Shown piece after piece: positions 54,466 to 62,830 of a DNA stretch of 64,000 bases; the stretch's first letter is position 1; the number at the start of each line of letters is the position of its first letter. Below the pieces are notes generated by a model. That model did not search any database, was not told the origin of the DNA, and saw nothing but the letters and a program-made list of their open reading frames with translations. The DNA is from Bradyrhizobium sp. CCH5-F6. GTDB taxonomy: Bacteria; Pseudomonadota; Alphaproteobacteria; Rhizobiales; Xanthobacteraceae. The stretch spans positions 1 through 64,000 of the forward strand of contig NZ_LSIC01000203.1 of assembly GCF_001556045.1 (NCBI RefSeq), in the 5' to 3' direction. The position numbers and the translations under genes were made by a program.

Positions 54466-56397
54466 CTACTCCGCCGCCTGCTTCACCGGCTCGTCCGGAA
54501 GGTCGTAGGATTCCGCGATCCGGGTGATGAACTCGTCGACGAAGACCTGCATTTCGCTCGAGGCGTCCTTGATGCGGATCGTCAGATAGTTGTAGGCAAA
54601 CAGCGAGGGGATCGCGACGCCGAGGCCTGCGACCGTCGCGACCAGCGCCGCCGCGATGCCGGGCGCGATGGCGTTGACGTTGACATCGCCGCTGGCCGCA
54701 ATCGCCGCGAAGGTGATCATGACGCCGACGACGGTGCCGAGCAGGCCGAGGAACGGGCCGCCGGAGATCGCGATGGTCAGCATCACCATCAACCGATTGA
54801 GGCGTTGGCTCTCCCGCACGAAGCCGCTGTCGAGCACGGCGCGGATCGACTGGATCGCCTGCGGCGACAGCCGGCGGTAGCCACCGCCGGAAAAGCGCCG
54901 CCGGATTTCCTGCGCGCCGGCCGCGAACAGGCGGTAGAGCGGCGCGGCATGCACCGTCTTGCGCTGCTTCTTGCCGAGCTCGCCGCCGAAGCTCGGATCT
55001 GCCTCCTGGCTGTCGAGCTGGAGCAGCCCGCCGATGTCGGTCGACGTCTCGCGGAAATGCTTGAGGAAGATGGCGTTGCCGGCCGAGACGCGGTTCAGAT
55101 AGGAGACGCGGTCGACCATGACGTACCAGCTGACGAACGCCATGATCGCGAGCAGGCCGATGACGATCCAGCCGTCGAGCGTCACCGAGCGCAGGAGCAC
55201 GCCGAAATAGCCGCCGCTGAACCAGCCCGCATTCTCCTCGTCGACGCTGAACGCGATCAGCTTGGCCTGGTCGGGCCCCTGCCCGATCGCGCCGAGCTTG
55301 ATGAAGCCGGCCGGACGCGCAACCTTGGCGATCTGGAATTCGTCGATATCGCCGGCAAATCCTGCGGCAGAGCCTGATGGCACGGCCACCGGCGGAGCTG
55401 CATCGGCGGCAGGTGCGGCCGCATCCGCAGGGGGGGCGGCTGCGGATGCGGCACGACCGAGCTGCGCCGTGCCCGTCATGGTGGGCAGGCCGGCGGCAAG
55501 CGTCGCGGCCTGATTGCCGTCGACGTAAAGCGTGATCTGGGCTCCCTTCGCGGTGAAGGCAATCTGGTGCCAGGTGCCGGCAGCAATCGCCGCGCCGCCG
55601 GCGACGCGCTGGGTGTTGCCACCATTCGTGACCTCCACGAAGGCGACGCCGTTGTCCAACCCGACCGTGAGCCCGTTCGCGCCTTCGCTGCGCGAAAACA
55701 GAATGGCGCCCGCTTGCGGTGCAGTCATCTTCACCCAGAGCGACCAGGTGAGCTCGCCGTTCTCGGCGACCACGAGCGAGGGTGAGCCCGGAAGCATGAG
55801 CGCGGTCTGATCATCGAGGCGCGCACCCTGGCCGATGATGGCGCCATCCGCGCCCGGTACCGCATTCTGCGCGGTGTTTGCCCAGGCCGTGACGTCCTGC
55901 GCCGGCGTCGAACGATCGTTGAAATGATAGACTAGCAGCGTATCGGGATCGTAGGTGCCCTTGGCATCGACCGCAGCGGGCGCCTTCTGGTTTCCATAGT
56001 AGAGCCAGATGTCGTTCTTTGCGCCCGGTTTCAGATCGGGGACGCCGACCCAGACCAGCGCCTCGCCGAGCAGCGAGTCGTATTTCTCGACATGGTGCTT
56101 GAGCGGCGTCTTGTCGTCGGCGGCGACGAAACGAAGATCGCCGCCATCCTCCTTTGCCGTGCCGAAGCGGAAATTGCCGACATGAAGACGGACCAGCACC
56201 GGAGTCGGACCGATCGCATCGCTGATGCCGGCCCCCGACGGGCCGGTGTCGATGGTGATCTTCTTGCGCAGCGTCCACTGATCGTTCCACCACGCCGAGG
56301 CCGGACTCGGCCACAGCACCGCAAGGAACAAGAAAGCAAGCATCGCCGGCGCGCTCAGGCGAAATACGGAATGTGATCCAGAGTGAAGGAGCGACAT
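54466..56397 (-). CDS. DUF2341-LamG-ExbB fusion protein
   Basis: A 643-residue fusion. A signal peptide (LAFLFLAVLWPSPASAW) leads to a DUF2341 domain (WNDQWTLRKKITIDTG; FVAADDKTPLKHHVEKYDS; YYGNQKAPA). Then comes a LamG/concanavalin-like region (YHFNDRSTPAQDVT; LTWSLWVKMTAPQ; AAGTWHQIAFTAKGAQITLYVDGNQAATL), an Ala/Pro linker and an ExbB/TolQ module with at least three helices (WIVIGLLAIMAFVSWYVM; ISGGPFLGLLGTVVGVMITF; AIAPGIAAALVATVAGLGVAI). The ligand-binding-like domains sit in the periplasm, covalently attached to the channel. Standard ExbB is about 240 residues. It is directly adjacent to the TpsB gene (stop and start abut). Confidence 0.9.
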   Translation of the reverse strand: MSLLHSGSHSVFRLSAPAMLAFLFLAVLWPSPASAWWNDQWTLRKKITIDTGPSGAGISDAIGPTPVLVRLHVGNFRFGTAKEDGGDLRFVAADDKTPLKHHVEKYDSLLGEALVWVGVPDLKPGAKNDIWLYYGNQKAPAAVDAKGTYDPDTLLVYHFNDRSTPAQDVTAWANTAQNAVPGADGAIIGQGARLDDQTALMLPGSPSLVVAENGELTWSLWVKMTAPQAGAILFSRSEGANGLTVGLDNGVAFVEVTNGGNTQRVAGGAAIAAGTWHQIAFTAKGAQITLYVDGNQAATLAAGLPTMTGTAQLGRAASAAAPPADAAAPAADAAPPVAVPSGSAAGFAGDIDEFQIAKVARPAGFIKLGAIGQGPDQAKLIAFSVDEENAGWFSGGYFGVLLRSVTLDGWIVIGLLAIMAFVSWYVMVDRVSYLNRVSAGNAIFLKHFRETSTDIGGLLQLDSQEADPSFGGELGKKQRKTVHAAPLYRLFAAGAQEIRRRFSGGGYRRLSPQAIQSIRAVLDSGFVRESQRLNRLMVMLTIAISGGPFLGLLGTVVGVMITFAAIAASGDVNVNAIAPGIAAALVATVAGLGVAIPSLFAYNYLTIRIKDASSEMQVFVDEFITRIAESYDLPDEPVKQAAE

Positions 56398-58194
56398 CTA
56401 GAATTCTCCCCAGAGCCTAAAGCCGAACCGTGGATGATTGGCGACCGTGACCTGCTGGTTGGTCAGCGGCACGCCGACGAATATGATGCTGTTGAAGTAG
56501 CGGAGGGTCTTCATCCGCATCCCGACGCCGTAGCTCGCAAGATCGAAATGCGATTGCTGATCGACCAGAGGTTCGTGGATCCGCGCGTGTCCGGCGTCGG
56601 CGAATGCGAAGAACCGCCAGTCATCGAACGCGTTGTACTTGATTGGATCGCCGAGAGGATTCGGCAGGTTCTGCGCCATGTAAGGCGCAAGGTTCGGGCT
56701 GCGGAATTCAAGTGTCCCCGCCGCGCCATAGTCGCCGAGCACCTCGGATTCCAGATATCCGCGCACCGTGTCCTGTCCGCCAAGGCTCATCTGTTCGCTG
56801 GACACCAGCGGCTGATCGGCGGCCTGGCCCTGCAGCTTGGCGTAAAGCTGGAAGCCTTCGGCCAGCTCCTGGGTGTGCGAGATGTCGGCATGCAGGTGCG
56901 CGAAGCTGGCCGTCGCCTTGTAGCGCTTGGCGTCGAACTCTTCCAGACTGCTGCCGATGCCTCGCAAGCCCGTGGTAATGACGGCGTTGAGCTGCGTCAG
57001 CCGTCCCTCGGCCTGCCAGCTCGCGCCATAGCTCGCCACGAGCGGCGCGTAGGTCACCGGAGAATCGAAGGCATCGGCGCCGAGGCGCAGCGTCTGCTTG
57101 AAGTCCTTGTAGTCGATGCCGAGCGACAAGGTGTGAAAGAGCTCGCCCTTGCCGGGCAAGGTCAGCACGGCGCGGCCGCCGATCACCTGACCCGGACCGA
57201 CGACGTTCGCTCCGCCGACGGTTGCAACCGAGCTGTCCGACTTCAGGCCGTAGACGAGCACGCTGAGCCAATCGATTTCGGTCCGGGCCAGATACGAGCC
57301 GGAGACCACCATCGCGTCCTTCGGATTGAGCGGCGCCCACTGGAAGCTCCACGTCATCGAATGGCCGAGCTGCCATAGATTGTCGTAACGGAGCGACAGG
57401 TTGGATCGCAACGCCGTGGTACTTGGACTCTGCCGGTTGTTCAGCTCGGCACTGCCGTGAAGCGGAAACGCATCCTCGACGTTGAGATCGACGTCGATCG
57501 TCCCGGGCGTGACGCCCGCCCGCAGCGCCGGCGTCACGCGGCGGTCCGGCCATCGGTTGAGCGCAACGATGTCCTTCGTCACCGCCTGGAAGTTCGGCAG
57601 GTTTCCTTCCTTGAGCGAAGGCGCGCTGCTCTTGATGTTCGCGAGATCGAAATAGCGTGATCCCTTGACACGCAACCGTCCGACGCGATTTTCGGCGACC
57701 TTGAGCACGACGAAGCCACGCTGCGCATCCTGCTGCGGAACCGAGACACTGACGGTCTGGAGGCCCTTGTCATGATAGGCCTTCTCGACTGCGGCGCGGG
57801 CCTTCTCCACGTCCTGTGCGGTCTTGCCGGGACCTAGAAACGGGTAGACTGCTGCCTCGATCTCGATCTGCGGCAAGCTATCCGCCCCTTCAACGCGATA
57901 TTCGTCGATATCGAAGCGCGCTTCCGGCGCCGCGGGTTTGGGGGGAGCCGTATCCTTCGCGGCTTCACCCTTCTCCGACGCACCTTTGACCGGCTTTGTG
58001 CTTGCAGGCGCAGCGGCAGCGGGCTTTGCGCCCGGCTCGGCGGCATTCGTCTCGGATTTCGCTGCGGCCGCTTTCGTCGTGCAGATCGCGCAGATGATCA
58101 AACCACAAAGAATTTGGCGCGACGCACCGGCGGCGCCGGCCCTGATACCGCGCGGCAGCCACGGTGCACGAAGACGTGCACCGTTATGATACAT
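56398..58194 (-). CDS. Two-partner secretion transporter TpsB (ShlB/FhaC/HecB family)
   Basis: A 598-residue Omp85-superfamily outer-membrane transporter. The N-terminal helix (ILCGLIICAICTTKAAA) may be a long signal peptide. A Lys/Ala/Pro linker follows, then two POTRA domains (FDIDEYRVEGADSLPQIEIEAAVYPFLGPGKTAQDVEKA...; VVLKVAENRVGRLRVKGSRYF) and a 16-strand barrel with VDLNVEDAFPLHGSAELNN and the lid-loop region SLGGQDTVRGYLESEVLGDYGA (VRGY motif). It ends FGFRLWGEF. ATG 58194 is chosen over GTG 58248. It probably exports the TpsA encoded beyond 62831. Confidence 0.92.
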   Translation of the reverse strand: MYHNGARLRAPWLPRGIRAGAAGASRQILCGLIICAICTTKAAAAKSETNAAEPGAKPAAAAPASTKPVKGASEKGEAAKDTAPPKPAAPEARFDIDEYRVEGADSLPQIEIEAAVYPFLGPGKTAQDVEKARAAVEKAYHDKGLQTVSVSVPQQDAQRGFVVLKVAENRVGRLRVKGSRYFDLANIKSSAPSLKEGNLPNFQAVTKDIVALNRWPDRRVTPALRAGVTPGTIDVDLNVEDAFPLHGSAELNNRQSPSTTALRSNLSLRYDNLWQLGHSMTWSFQWAPLNPKDAMVVSGSYLARTEIDWLSVLVYGLKSDSSVATVGGANVVGPGQVIGGRAVLTLPGKGELFHTLSLGIDYKDFKQTLRLGADAFDSPVTYAPLVASYGASWQAEGRLTQLNAVITTGLRGIGSSLEEFDAKRYKATASFAHLHADISHTQELAEGFQLYAKLQGQAADQPLVSSEQMSLGGQDTVRGYLESEVLGDYGAAGTLEFRSPNLAPYMAQNLPNPLGDPIKYNAFDDWRFFAFADAGHARIHEPLVDQQSHFDLASYGVGMRMKTLRYFNSIIFVGVPLTNQQVTVANHPRFGFRLWGEF

Positions 58195-58507
58195 ACCACG
58201 CAGATTCACCTTCGCCTCGATATCATTCTCGCACTGCGTCCCGTTCACGCACGGTTCGCCAGCATTTATTCGGACAGCCCGCGCCGACCGAAGCGCACGG
58301 TCTGGAAGGCCTTACCCGCTAGACGTTGCGTCCAGCGCCGCAACGAAAATTTTCTCGCAGCCCGCTCATCGCCGCCGTGATGATTTCTTGCAACATAACT
58401 CAACTAACAAAATGGGATTGGTATTAACTAACAGTTCGTCACATTGTCGTTGCGCGGTCTAACTACCGTCCCGCCGTCAAATGAGTACTGTGAAGTGGGG
58501 GCGTAGC

Positions 58508-59167
58508 ATGACCATCGACAGCATCAGCAGCTTGCGGACTCTTCTGCTGGCGGAGTACGTGGACTTTGATCGACGGTTGACGCGGCGTCTCGGCTCGCCG
58601 GACCTCGCTTCAGAAGCTCTCAACGAAACCTATCTTCGCCTGGAAGGAATGCGCGAGCTCGGCCAAGTGCGCAGCCCGAAGGCGTATCTGTTCCGCATCG
58701 CGCTCAACATCGCCGCCGACCGCCGTCGCGCCGAGAAGCGCCGTCTTACCTCCGGCGAGGTCGATGCCCTGCTCGACATTCCCGACGACCGGCCAGATGC
58801 CGCGCGCGTGATCGAGGATCGATCCGAGGTCAATCTCCTCAAGCACGCGATCGCCGAGCTGCCGGAGCGCCGCAGACGCGTGCTGATGCTCTCGCGCATC
58901 GATGGCATGCCCAACCGCGAGATCGCCGCCCTGCTCGGCGTCACCGTCCGCACGGTCGAAACCGACCTCAAACAGGCGGTCGAACACTGCGCCGACCGGC
59001 TCAAGCGTCCGACGCGTGTCAAATTCGGTTTTCAACGTCCAGCTTCGTCTTACGTACAGAGATATGTCGATCGCGAGCATCCGCTCACGGCCGGCGGGTG
59101 CGGGAAAGCGCTGGATCGTGACGAAGCGAAGCCATCAGGTCGATCACTTAGATCCCTTAACTCGTGA
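58508..59167 (+). CDS. FecI-like ECF RNA polymerase sigma factor
   Basis: A 219-residue extracytoplasmic-function sigma factor. Region 2 (LLLAEYVDFDRRLTRRLGSPDLASEALNETYLRLE; GQVRSPKAYLFRIALNIAADRRR) and region 4 (LKHAIAELPERRRRVLMLSRIDGMPNREIAALLGVTVRTVETDLKQAVEHC) are intact. A 45-residue basic tail extends beyond region 4. ATG 58508 is preferred, behind GGGGG, to ATG 58481. It is divergent from the TpsB-Ton operon and overlaps the next gene, a DUF4880-type protein. Confidence 0.9.
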   Translation: MTIDSISSLRTLLLAEYVDFDRRLTRRLGSPDLASEALNETYLRLEGMRELGQVRSPKAYLFRIALNIAADRRRAEKRRLTSGEVDALLDIPDDRPDAARVIEDRSEVNLLKHAIAELPERRRRVLMLSRIDGMPNREIAALLGVTVRTVETDLKQAVEHCADRLKRPTRVKFGFQRPASSYVQRYVDREHPLTAGGCGKALDRDEAKPSGRSLRSLNS

Positions 59168-59381
59168 AGCCCTGTCCTTCATCCTGCGGCTGAAGTCGGG
59201 TGAGGCAACGGTCGGCGATGCCGAGCGACTGATCGACTGGCGCGGGCGAAGCCCCGCTCACGAACATGCATTCCGCGATGCGGTGAAATGCTGGCGCGCC
59301 ATCGGCCAGGCGCTCGCGAGCGGCCGGCCGACGTCGGTGCCCCGCCGCCGGCGTGCTCCCGCGAGCAAGTCGCGCTCATGA
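59064..59381 (+). CDS. Short DUF4880/FecR-N-like protein (truncated anti-sigma partner)
   Basis: A 105-residue protein with the FecR N-terminal DUF4880 motif: TREALSFILRLKSGEATVGDAERLIDWRGRSPAHEHAFRDAVKCWRAIG, i.e. W-R-x-x-S-P-x-H-x-x-A-F. In FecR this segment binds the cognate sigma factor. Here the protein stops shortly after it, lacking the transmembrane helix and the periplasmic FecR domain. Starts at ATG 59064 or GTG 59118 are possible; the former overlaps the sigma gene by 100 bases. It could therefore work as a soluble sigma regulator. Confidence 0.7.
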   Translation: MSIASIRSRPAGAGKRWIVTKRSHQVDHLDPLTREALSFILRLKSGEATVGDAERLIDWRGRSPAHEHAFRDAVKCWRAIGQALASGRPTSVPRRRRAPASKSRS

Positions 59382-59432
59382 AGCGGCGGCACGCTCGGCT
59401 GCCGTCATCGTCGACAAGTCAATCTGCAGCGA

Positions 59433-60263
59433 TCACGGCCTGCGTTCCACCGCCCCCCGCAGGCGGGTGTTCAGCGCCGCGAAATCGATCGTGCCGCCAG
59501 CCGTCTGCACGCGCGCACGAGATCCCCCGCCGCCCGACGGGCGGCCGAACGTCGGCTGCGGCACCGGGCCGGTGACGGGAATCCCGTTCGCTGCAAGGTG
59601 CGCGCGGACCCGCGTGCAATATTCGACCGACAGATGCGAGAACCGCGTCTCTCCGTGGCCGGCACGGTATTTCATCGCCGCGGTGCAGAGATCTCCGTTG
59701 GCGCGGCGCCAGGCGCCGGCCAGATAGCGCACCCCGTAATGCACGTTGATCTCCGGCGTCGCCAGTTCGGCGGGCGTGCCAGCAAACCCCATCATCCGGG
59801 CCGTGGGCAGCATCACCTGCATCAGGCCGACCTCGCCGTCCATACCGACCACGCCCGGATTGTAGCGGCTCTCCACCGCCATCACGGCATCGACCAGGGC
59901 CGGCGGCAGGCCGAAGGCAAGCGACTCACGCTCGATCAACGGGCGGTATTCGGCACGGCCGGCGCGCCAATCGCGACCGAACATCGCGCTGGTGCGATAG
60001 GCGGACGCGCCGAGCAGCGGGTTGGCCGGCGGGAAATCCGCGGCAGTGAGCGGACGAGGGGCGAAACGTTCGAGCTCCAGCGGCGCCACCTCGTCATCGC
60101 CTGCCGCGACGTCGGCGACTGCATCGGCCTTGATGCTTCCGCCGCCGACATGCTCCTGGGAACGCGCCCGCTCCGGCGACAGCAACAGACAAACGGCGGC
60201 CAGCAGCCATAGAAGCGGCCGCCCGCAACGATCATGAACCTGTCCGCAACGTGCTGACATCAC
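59433..60263 (-). CDS. Secreted lytic transglycosylase (SLT domain)
   Basis: A 276-residue peptidoglycan hydrolase with a signal peptide (LLWLLAAVCLLLSPERARS). The SLT domain is near residues 125-215: catalytic Glu in MAVESRYNPGVVGMDGEVGLMQVMLPTARMMGFAG, then EINVHYGVRYLAGAWRRANGDLCTAAMKYRAGHG. The last domain motif reads KYRAGHG rather than the usual AYNAGPG. Its start overlaps the stop of the upstream secreted protein (ATGA). Cell-wall remodelling at the site of the surface machinery is likely but not proven. Confidence 0.88.
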   Translation of the reverse strand: MMSARCGQVHDRCGRPLLWLLAAVCLLLSPERARSQEHVGGGSIKADAVADVAAGDDEVAPLELERFAPRPLTAADFPPANPLLGASAYRTSAMFGRDWRAGRAEYRPLIERESLAFGLPPALVDAVMAVESRYNPGVVGMDGEVGLMQVMLPTARMMGFAGTPAELATPEINVHYGVRYLAGAWRRANGDLCTAAMKYRAGHGETRFSHLSVEYCTRVRAHLAANGIPVTGPVPQPTFGRPSGGGGSRARVQTAGGTIDFAALNTRLRGAVERRP

Positions 60264-60679
60264 CGCCGCGGCAGAACGTTGGTGGGAAAGCTCGGGGGCC
60301 GGTAGGGTATGGCCGAGCGGCCGTAGTTCGAGCCATATTGTTGACGGACCGCTGCCTCGTTCACATTGCCGACGCGCACGTCCGGAGAGCGCGTATCGAC
60401 GGGCGGCAAGTTGAGCGACGGGCTCACCTTGTCCACTTCACGCCTGAGCTTCTGGTTGAGACAGCCGAACGCGCCCTCGTTCCCGATCTGCACGTCAACA
60501 CAGCGCTCGAAGCCGGGCCCGGGCTGACCGCCGATGATCGTGCCCTGCCGCGGTGGCGGCGCCAAATCGATCGGCCCCGGACCGGGCGACTGCGCGGCGC
60601 CGGTACCGACCATCGCAAACAGGCCGGCAGCGAAAGCCTGCCCGGCCAACCATCCACGTCCGTGCGAAGCCCGGCTCAT
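60260..60679 (-). CDS. Small secreted hypothetical protein
   Basis: A 139-residue protein with a signal peptide (WLAGQAFAAGLFAMVGTGAAQ), then a Pro-rich segment, two Cys (RCVDVQIGNEGAFGCLNQKL) that could form a disulfide and a disordered tail. ATG 60679 is preferred to the ORF start at 60829. It overlaps the transglycosylase gene by four bases and so is translationally linked to it. Family unknown. Confidence 0.68.
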   Translation of the reverse strand: MSRASHGRGWLAGQAFAAGLFAMVGTGAAQSPGPGPIDLAPPPRQGTIIGGQPGPGFERCVDVQIGNEGAFGCLNQKLRREVDKVSPSLNLPPVDTRSPDVRVGNVNEAAVRQQYGSNYGRSAIPYRPPSFPTNVLPRR

Positions 60680-60839
60680 GCCGCTCTCCCCTGCTCGCCG
60701 GCATATCGTCATGCCGGGCCGGAAGCGTCCCGTAACATCGTCGGCCGACGAAGGACGCAGCCTGATGTGATGAGTAACATCTGCCGACCGGGCGTCAAGC
60801 CACCGGATGTGAGCTGGGCGCGTCGTCATCCTTCGACGC

Positions 60840-62048
60840 TCATGGACCGCTGGTTGTGATCGTCGTCGTCGAGGTCGTCGCCCCGGGGAAGCGGATGTTA
60901 TTGACGAGGCTCACGCCGCTTTGCGCCGTCACGAGCGTGGTGTTGATGAAGTTGAGGACCTTGGTCACGTCGACCTGGGGCGCGTTGGCGGCATAAAGCA
61001 CGTCGAACGGACGCATCGTCATCTTTGTCGCGACGAAATAGCCGGCCGGATCCTGAAAATTCACGTTGAACACGATCGGGACGGAATCGCCGTCGAACTT
61101 CGAGCAGTCGACACCCAGCCGCTCCGCGACATCCCGCGGCTCGCGGCGATAGAGGAAGACGGCAGCCGGATCGGCCTGAAGGTCGAGCAGCCCGCGAGCC
61201 TTGGCGACCGCCTGCGTGAGGTTGATCCGCCAGGCGTCGAAGTTGAACTCGCCCTGCTGTCCGGTTGCGCCGAACGCGATGAACTTCATCGGCTCGCGGT
61301 ACAGATAGATGCGATCACCCGGCTGCACGAAGACATTGCTCTCGGGGAAATAGACGAGATTGCCGAACGGGACCGTAGCCCGCTTGCCATTGCGCTCCAA
61401 TACGACCCAGGTTTCCCACCCGGCACCGCTGATGCCACCGGCGCGCGTGATCGCGTCGGTGATACGGTCCTGCGCGCCGGCCGATGGCATCGGGAAACGT
61501 ACCGGCGTCCTCACTTCGCCGAATACGCTGACGAGCGAGGAGCGCTGCTGACTGGAGGTGACGACGACCTGCGGATCGATCGCGCGTCTCCTGATCTGAG
61601 CCAGGATGTCCTCCTGGACCTGCACGTTGGTGCGGCCCGCGGCGCGAATGCGGCCGGCATAGGGCACCGTGATGTTGCCGTCATTGTCGACGGCCTGGTC
61701 AGGCAGATTCACGAAATTGCCGGGGCGCACACCCGCCTCCAGCGGTACGTAAAGCCCGCCTGCCGACGCCTCGAAGATGGTGACGCTGATGATATCGCCG
61801 ATGCCGTACTTGATGCTTGAGGGTGGACGGGCGTCGGTCAGGACTCCCGGTAGTCCGTTGGGCTCGTATTTCTCGAGCAATTGCACGACATCCGGATTGA
61901 GTTGCACCATCGCGAAGGGAAGAGTCTTGGTGTTCTCGCTCCTCACGTCGAGACTGGTCGGCCCCGCCATCGGTATGAAGCCGCAACCACCCAGTCCAGC
62001 CGAGGCGATCACGCCACATGCGATCGACACAATCTTCCAAAACCGCAT
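60840..62048 (-). CDS. Polysaccharide export lipoprotein (Wza/KpsD type)
   Basis: A 402-residue outer-membrane lipoprotein for capsule/EPS export. A lipobox (GLGGC, about residue 22) follows a hydrophobic signal. Then come the Poly_export domain (YGIGDIISVTIFEASAGGLYVPLEAGVRPGNFVNLPDQ; ITVPYAGRIRAAGRTNVQVQEDILAQIRR) and SLBB-type repeats (VSVFGEVRTPVRFPMPSAG; NVFVQPGDRIYLYREPMKF). ATG 62048 is chosen over GTG 62063. It completes the EPS machinery with the co-polymerase at 45306 and the sugar transferase at 48247. Confidence 0.9.
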   Translation of the reverse strand: MRFWKIVSIACGVIASAGLGGCGFIPMAGPTSLDVRSENTKTLPFAMVQLNPDVVQLLEKYEPNGLPGVLTDARPPSSIKYGIGDIISVTIFEASAGGLYVPLEAGVRPGNFVNLPDQAVDNDGNITVPYAGRIRAAGRTNVQVQEDILAQIRRRAIDPQVVVTSSQQRSSLVSVFGEVRTPVRFPMPSAGAQDRITDAITRAGGISGAGWETWVVLERNGKRATVPFGNLVYFPESNVFVQPGDRIYLYREPMKFIAFGATGQQGEFNFDAWRINLTQAVAKARGLLDLQADPAAVFLYRREPRDVAERLGVDCSKFDGDSVPIVFNVNFQDPAGYFVATKMTMRPFDVLYAANAPQVDVTKVLNFINTTLVTAQSGVSLVNNIRFPGATTSTTTITTSGP

Positions 62049-62342
62049 GACTTTTCGTTTCACACCAAGCTGATGTTGGCCCGGACGGACCGTCAGGACG
62101 CCGCCCCACGTCGGGATGCGATGGATCGTCCTGCTTCATAGACGACGCGCGGCGGGCACCCGCGAAAACAAGGGTCCGGGCAATGCTGTCCGCGAGGCAG
62201 GCTGAGGACCATGTCAGGGGTCAGCGCGATCCTGACTGCAGGGGGCAGTGTTTCCCCCCGGGGATCGCCGAGACGAGCGTGATGATTGGATTGGGCTTAC
62301 AGCACAGACTTCGCGCCGCGGCGAGCGGCAAACGCGATCGTG

Positions 62343-62555
62343 TCAGGTCGATTCCAGCAGATCGCGCAGACGTGCGATCTCGATCTGCGTCTCGGAGACC
62401 ATGCGCATCAACAGCGCGTTTTCATGCTTGAGGTTCTTGATCCGGCGCAGACGGCTGCTTTCGTCCTGCCGCAAGCCGAGATCGTAGATCTTGGCATTCG
62501 CCTTTTTCAGCGCGGACTCCGGGCAGACTTGTTCAATCGGACGTGTCGCACGCAT
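62343..62555 (-). CDS. Small coiled-coil protein
   Basis: A 70-residue protein, mostly charged heptads (LKKANAKIYDLGLRQDESSRLRRIKNLKHENALLMRM and on), predicted to form a coiled coil. ATG 62555 follows GGGGGCT and is preferred over TTG 62567. No family recognised. It recalls the leucine-zipper half of transposase OrfA proteins, with no HTH, so it might be a small domesticated fragment or regulator. Confidence 0.55.
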   Translation of the reverse strand: MRATRPIEQVCPESALKKANAKIYDLGLRQDESSRLRRIKNLKHENALLMRMVSETQIEIARLRDLLEST

Positions 62556-62830
62556 TTCAGCCCCCAAAACGCAAAATCAGAAAGAAAACGTACGGACTTC
62601 GCAGGACAGCAGCCCTCCGCCTTCGAAGCCGTTGCCGATCTTTTTAGGTATGTTTCTTATCGTTGCTGTGACCGATATTTAAACGGGACGTCAGATTCCG
62701 GATTCGCCGGGCTAGGTTAAGCAGCCGAATCTTTTCATTCGGAGACGATATTTTCGTCGCGCCAGATCGGCGTCCTTGCGCGCTCGGATTGAGCGCACCT
62801 GACCCTTCGACGCAAGGATGATCGCGTCGA

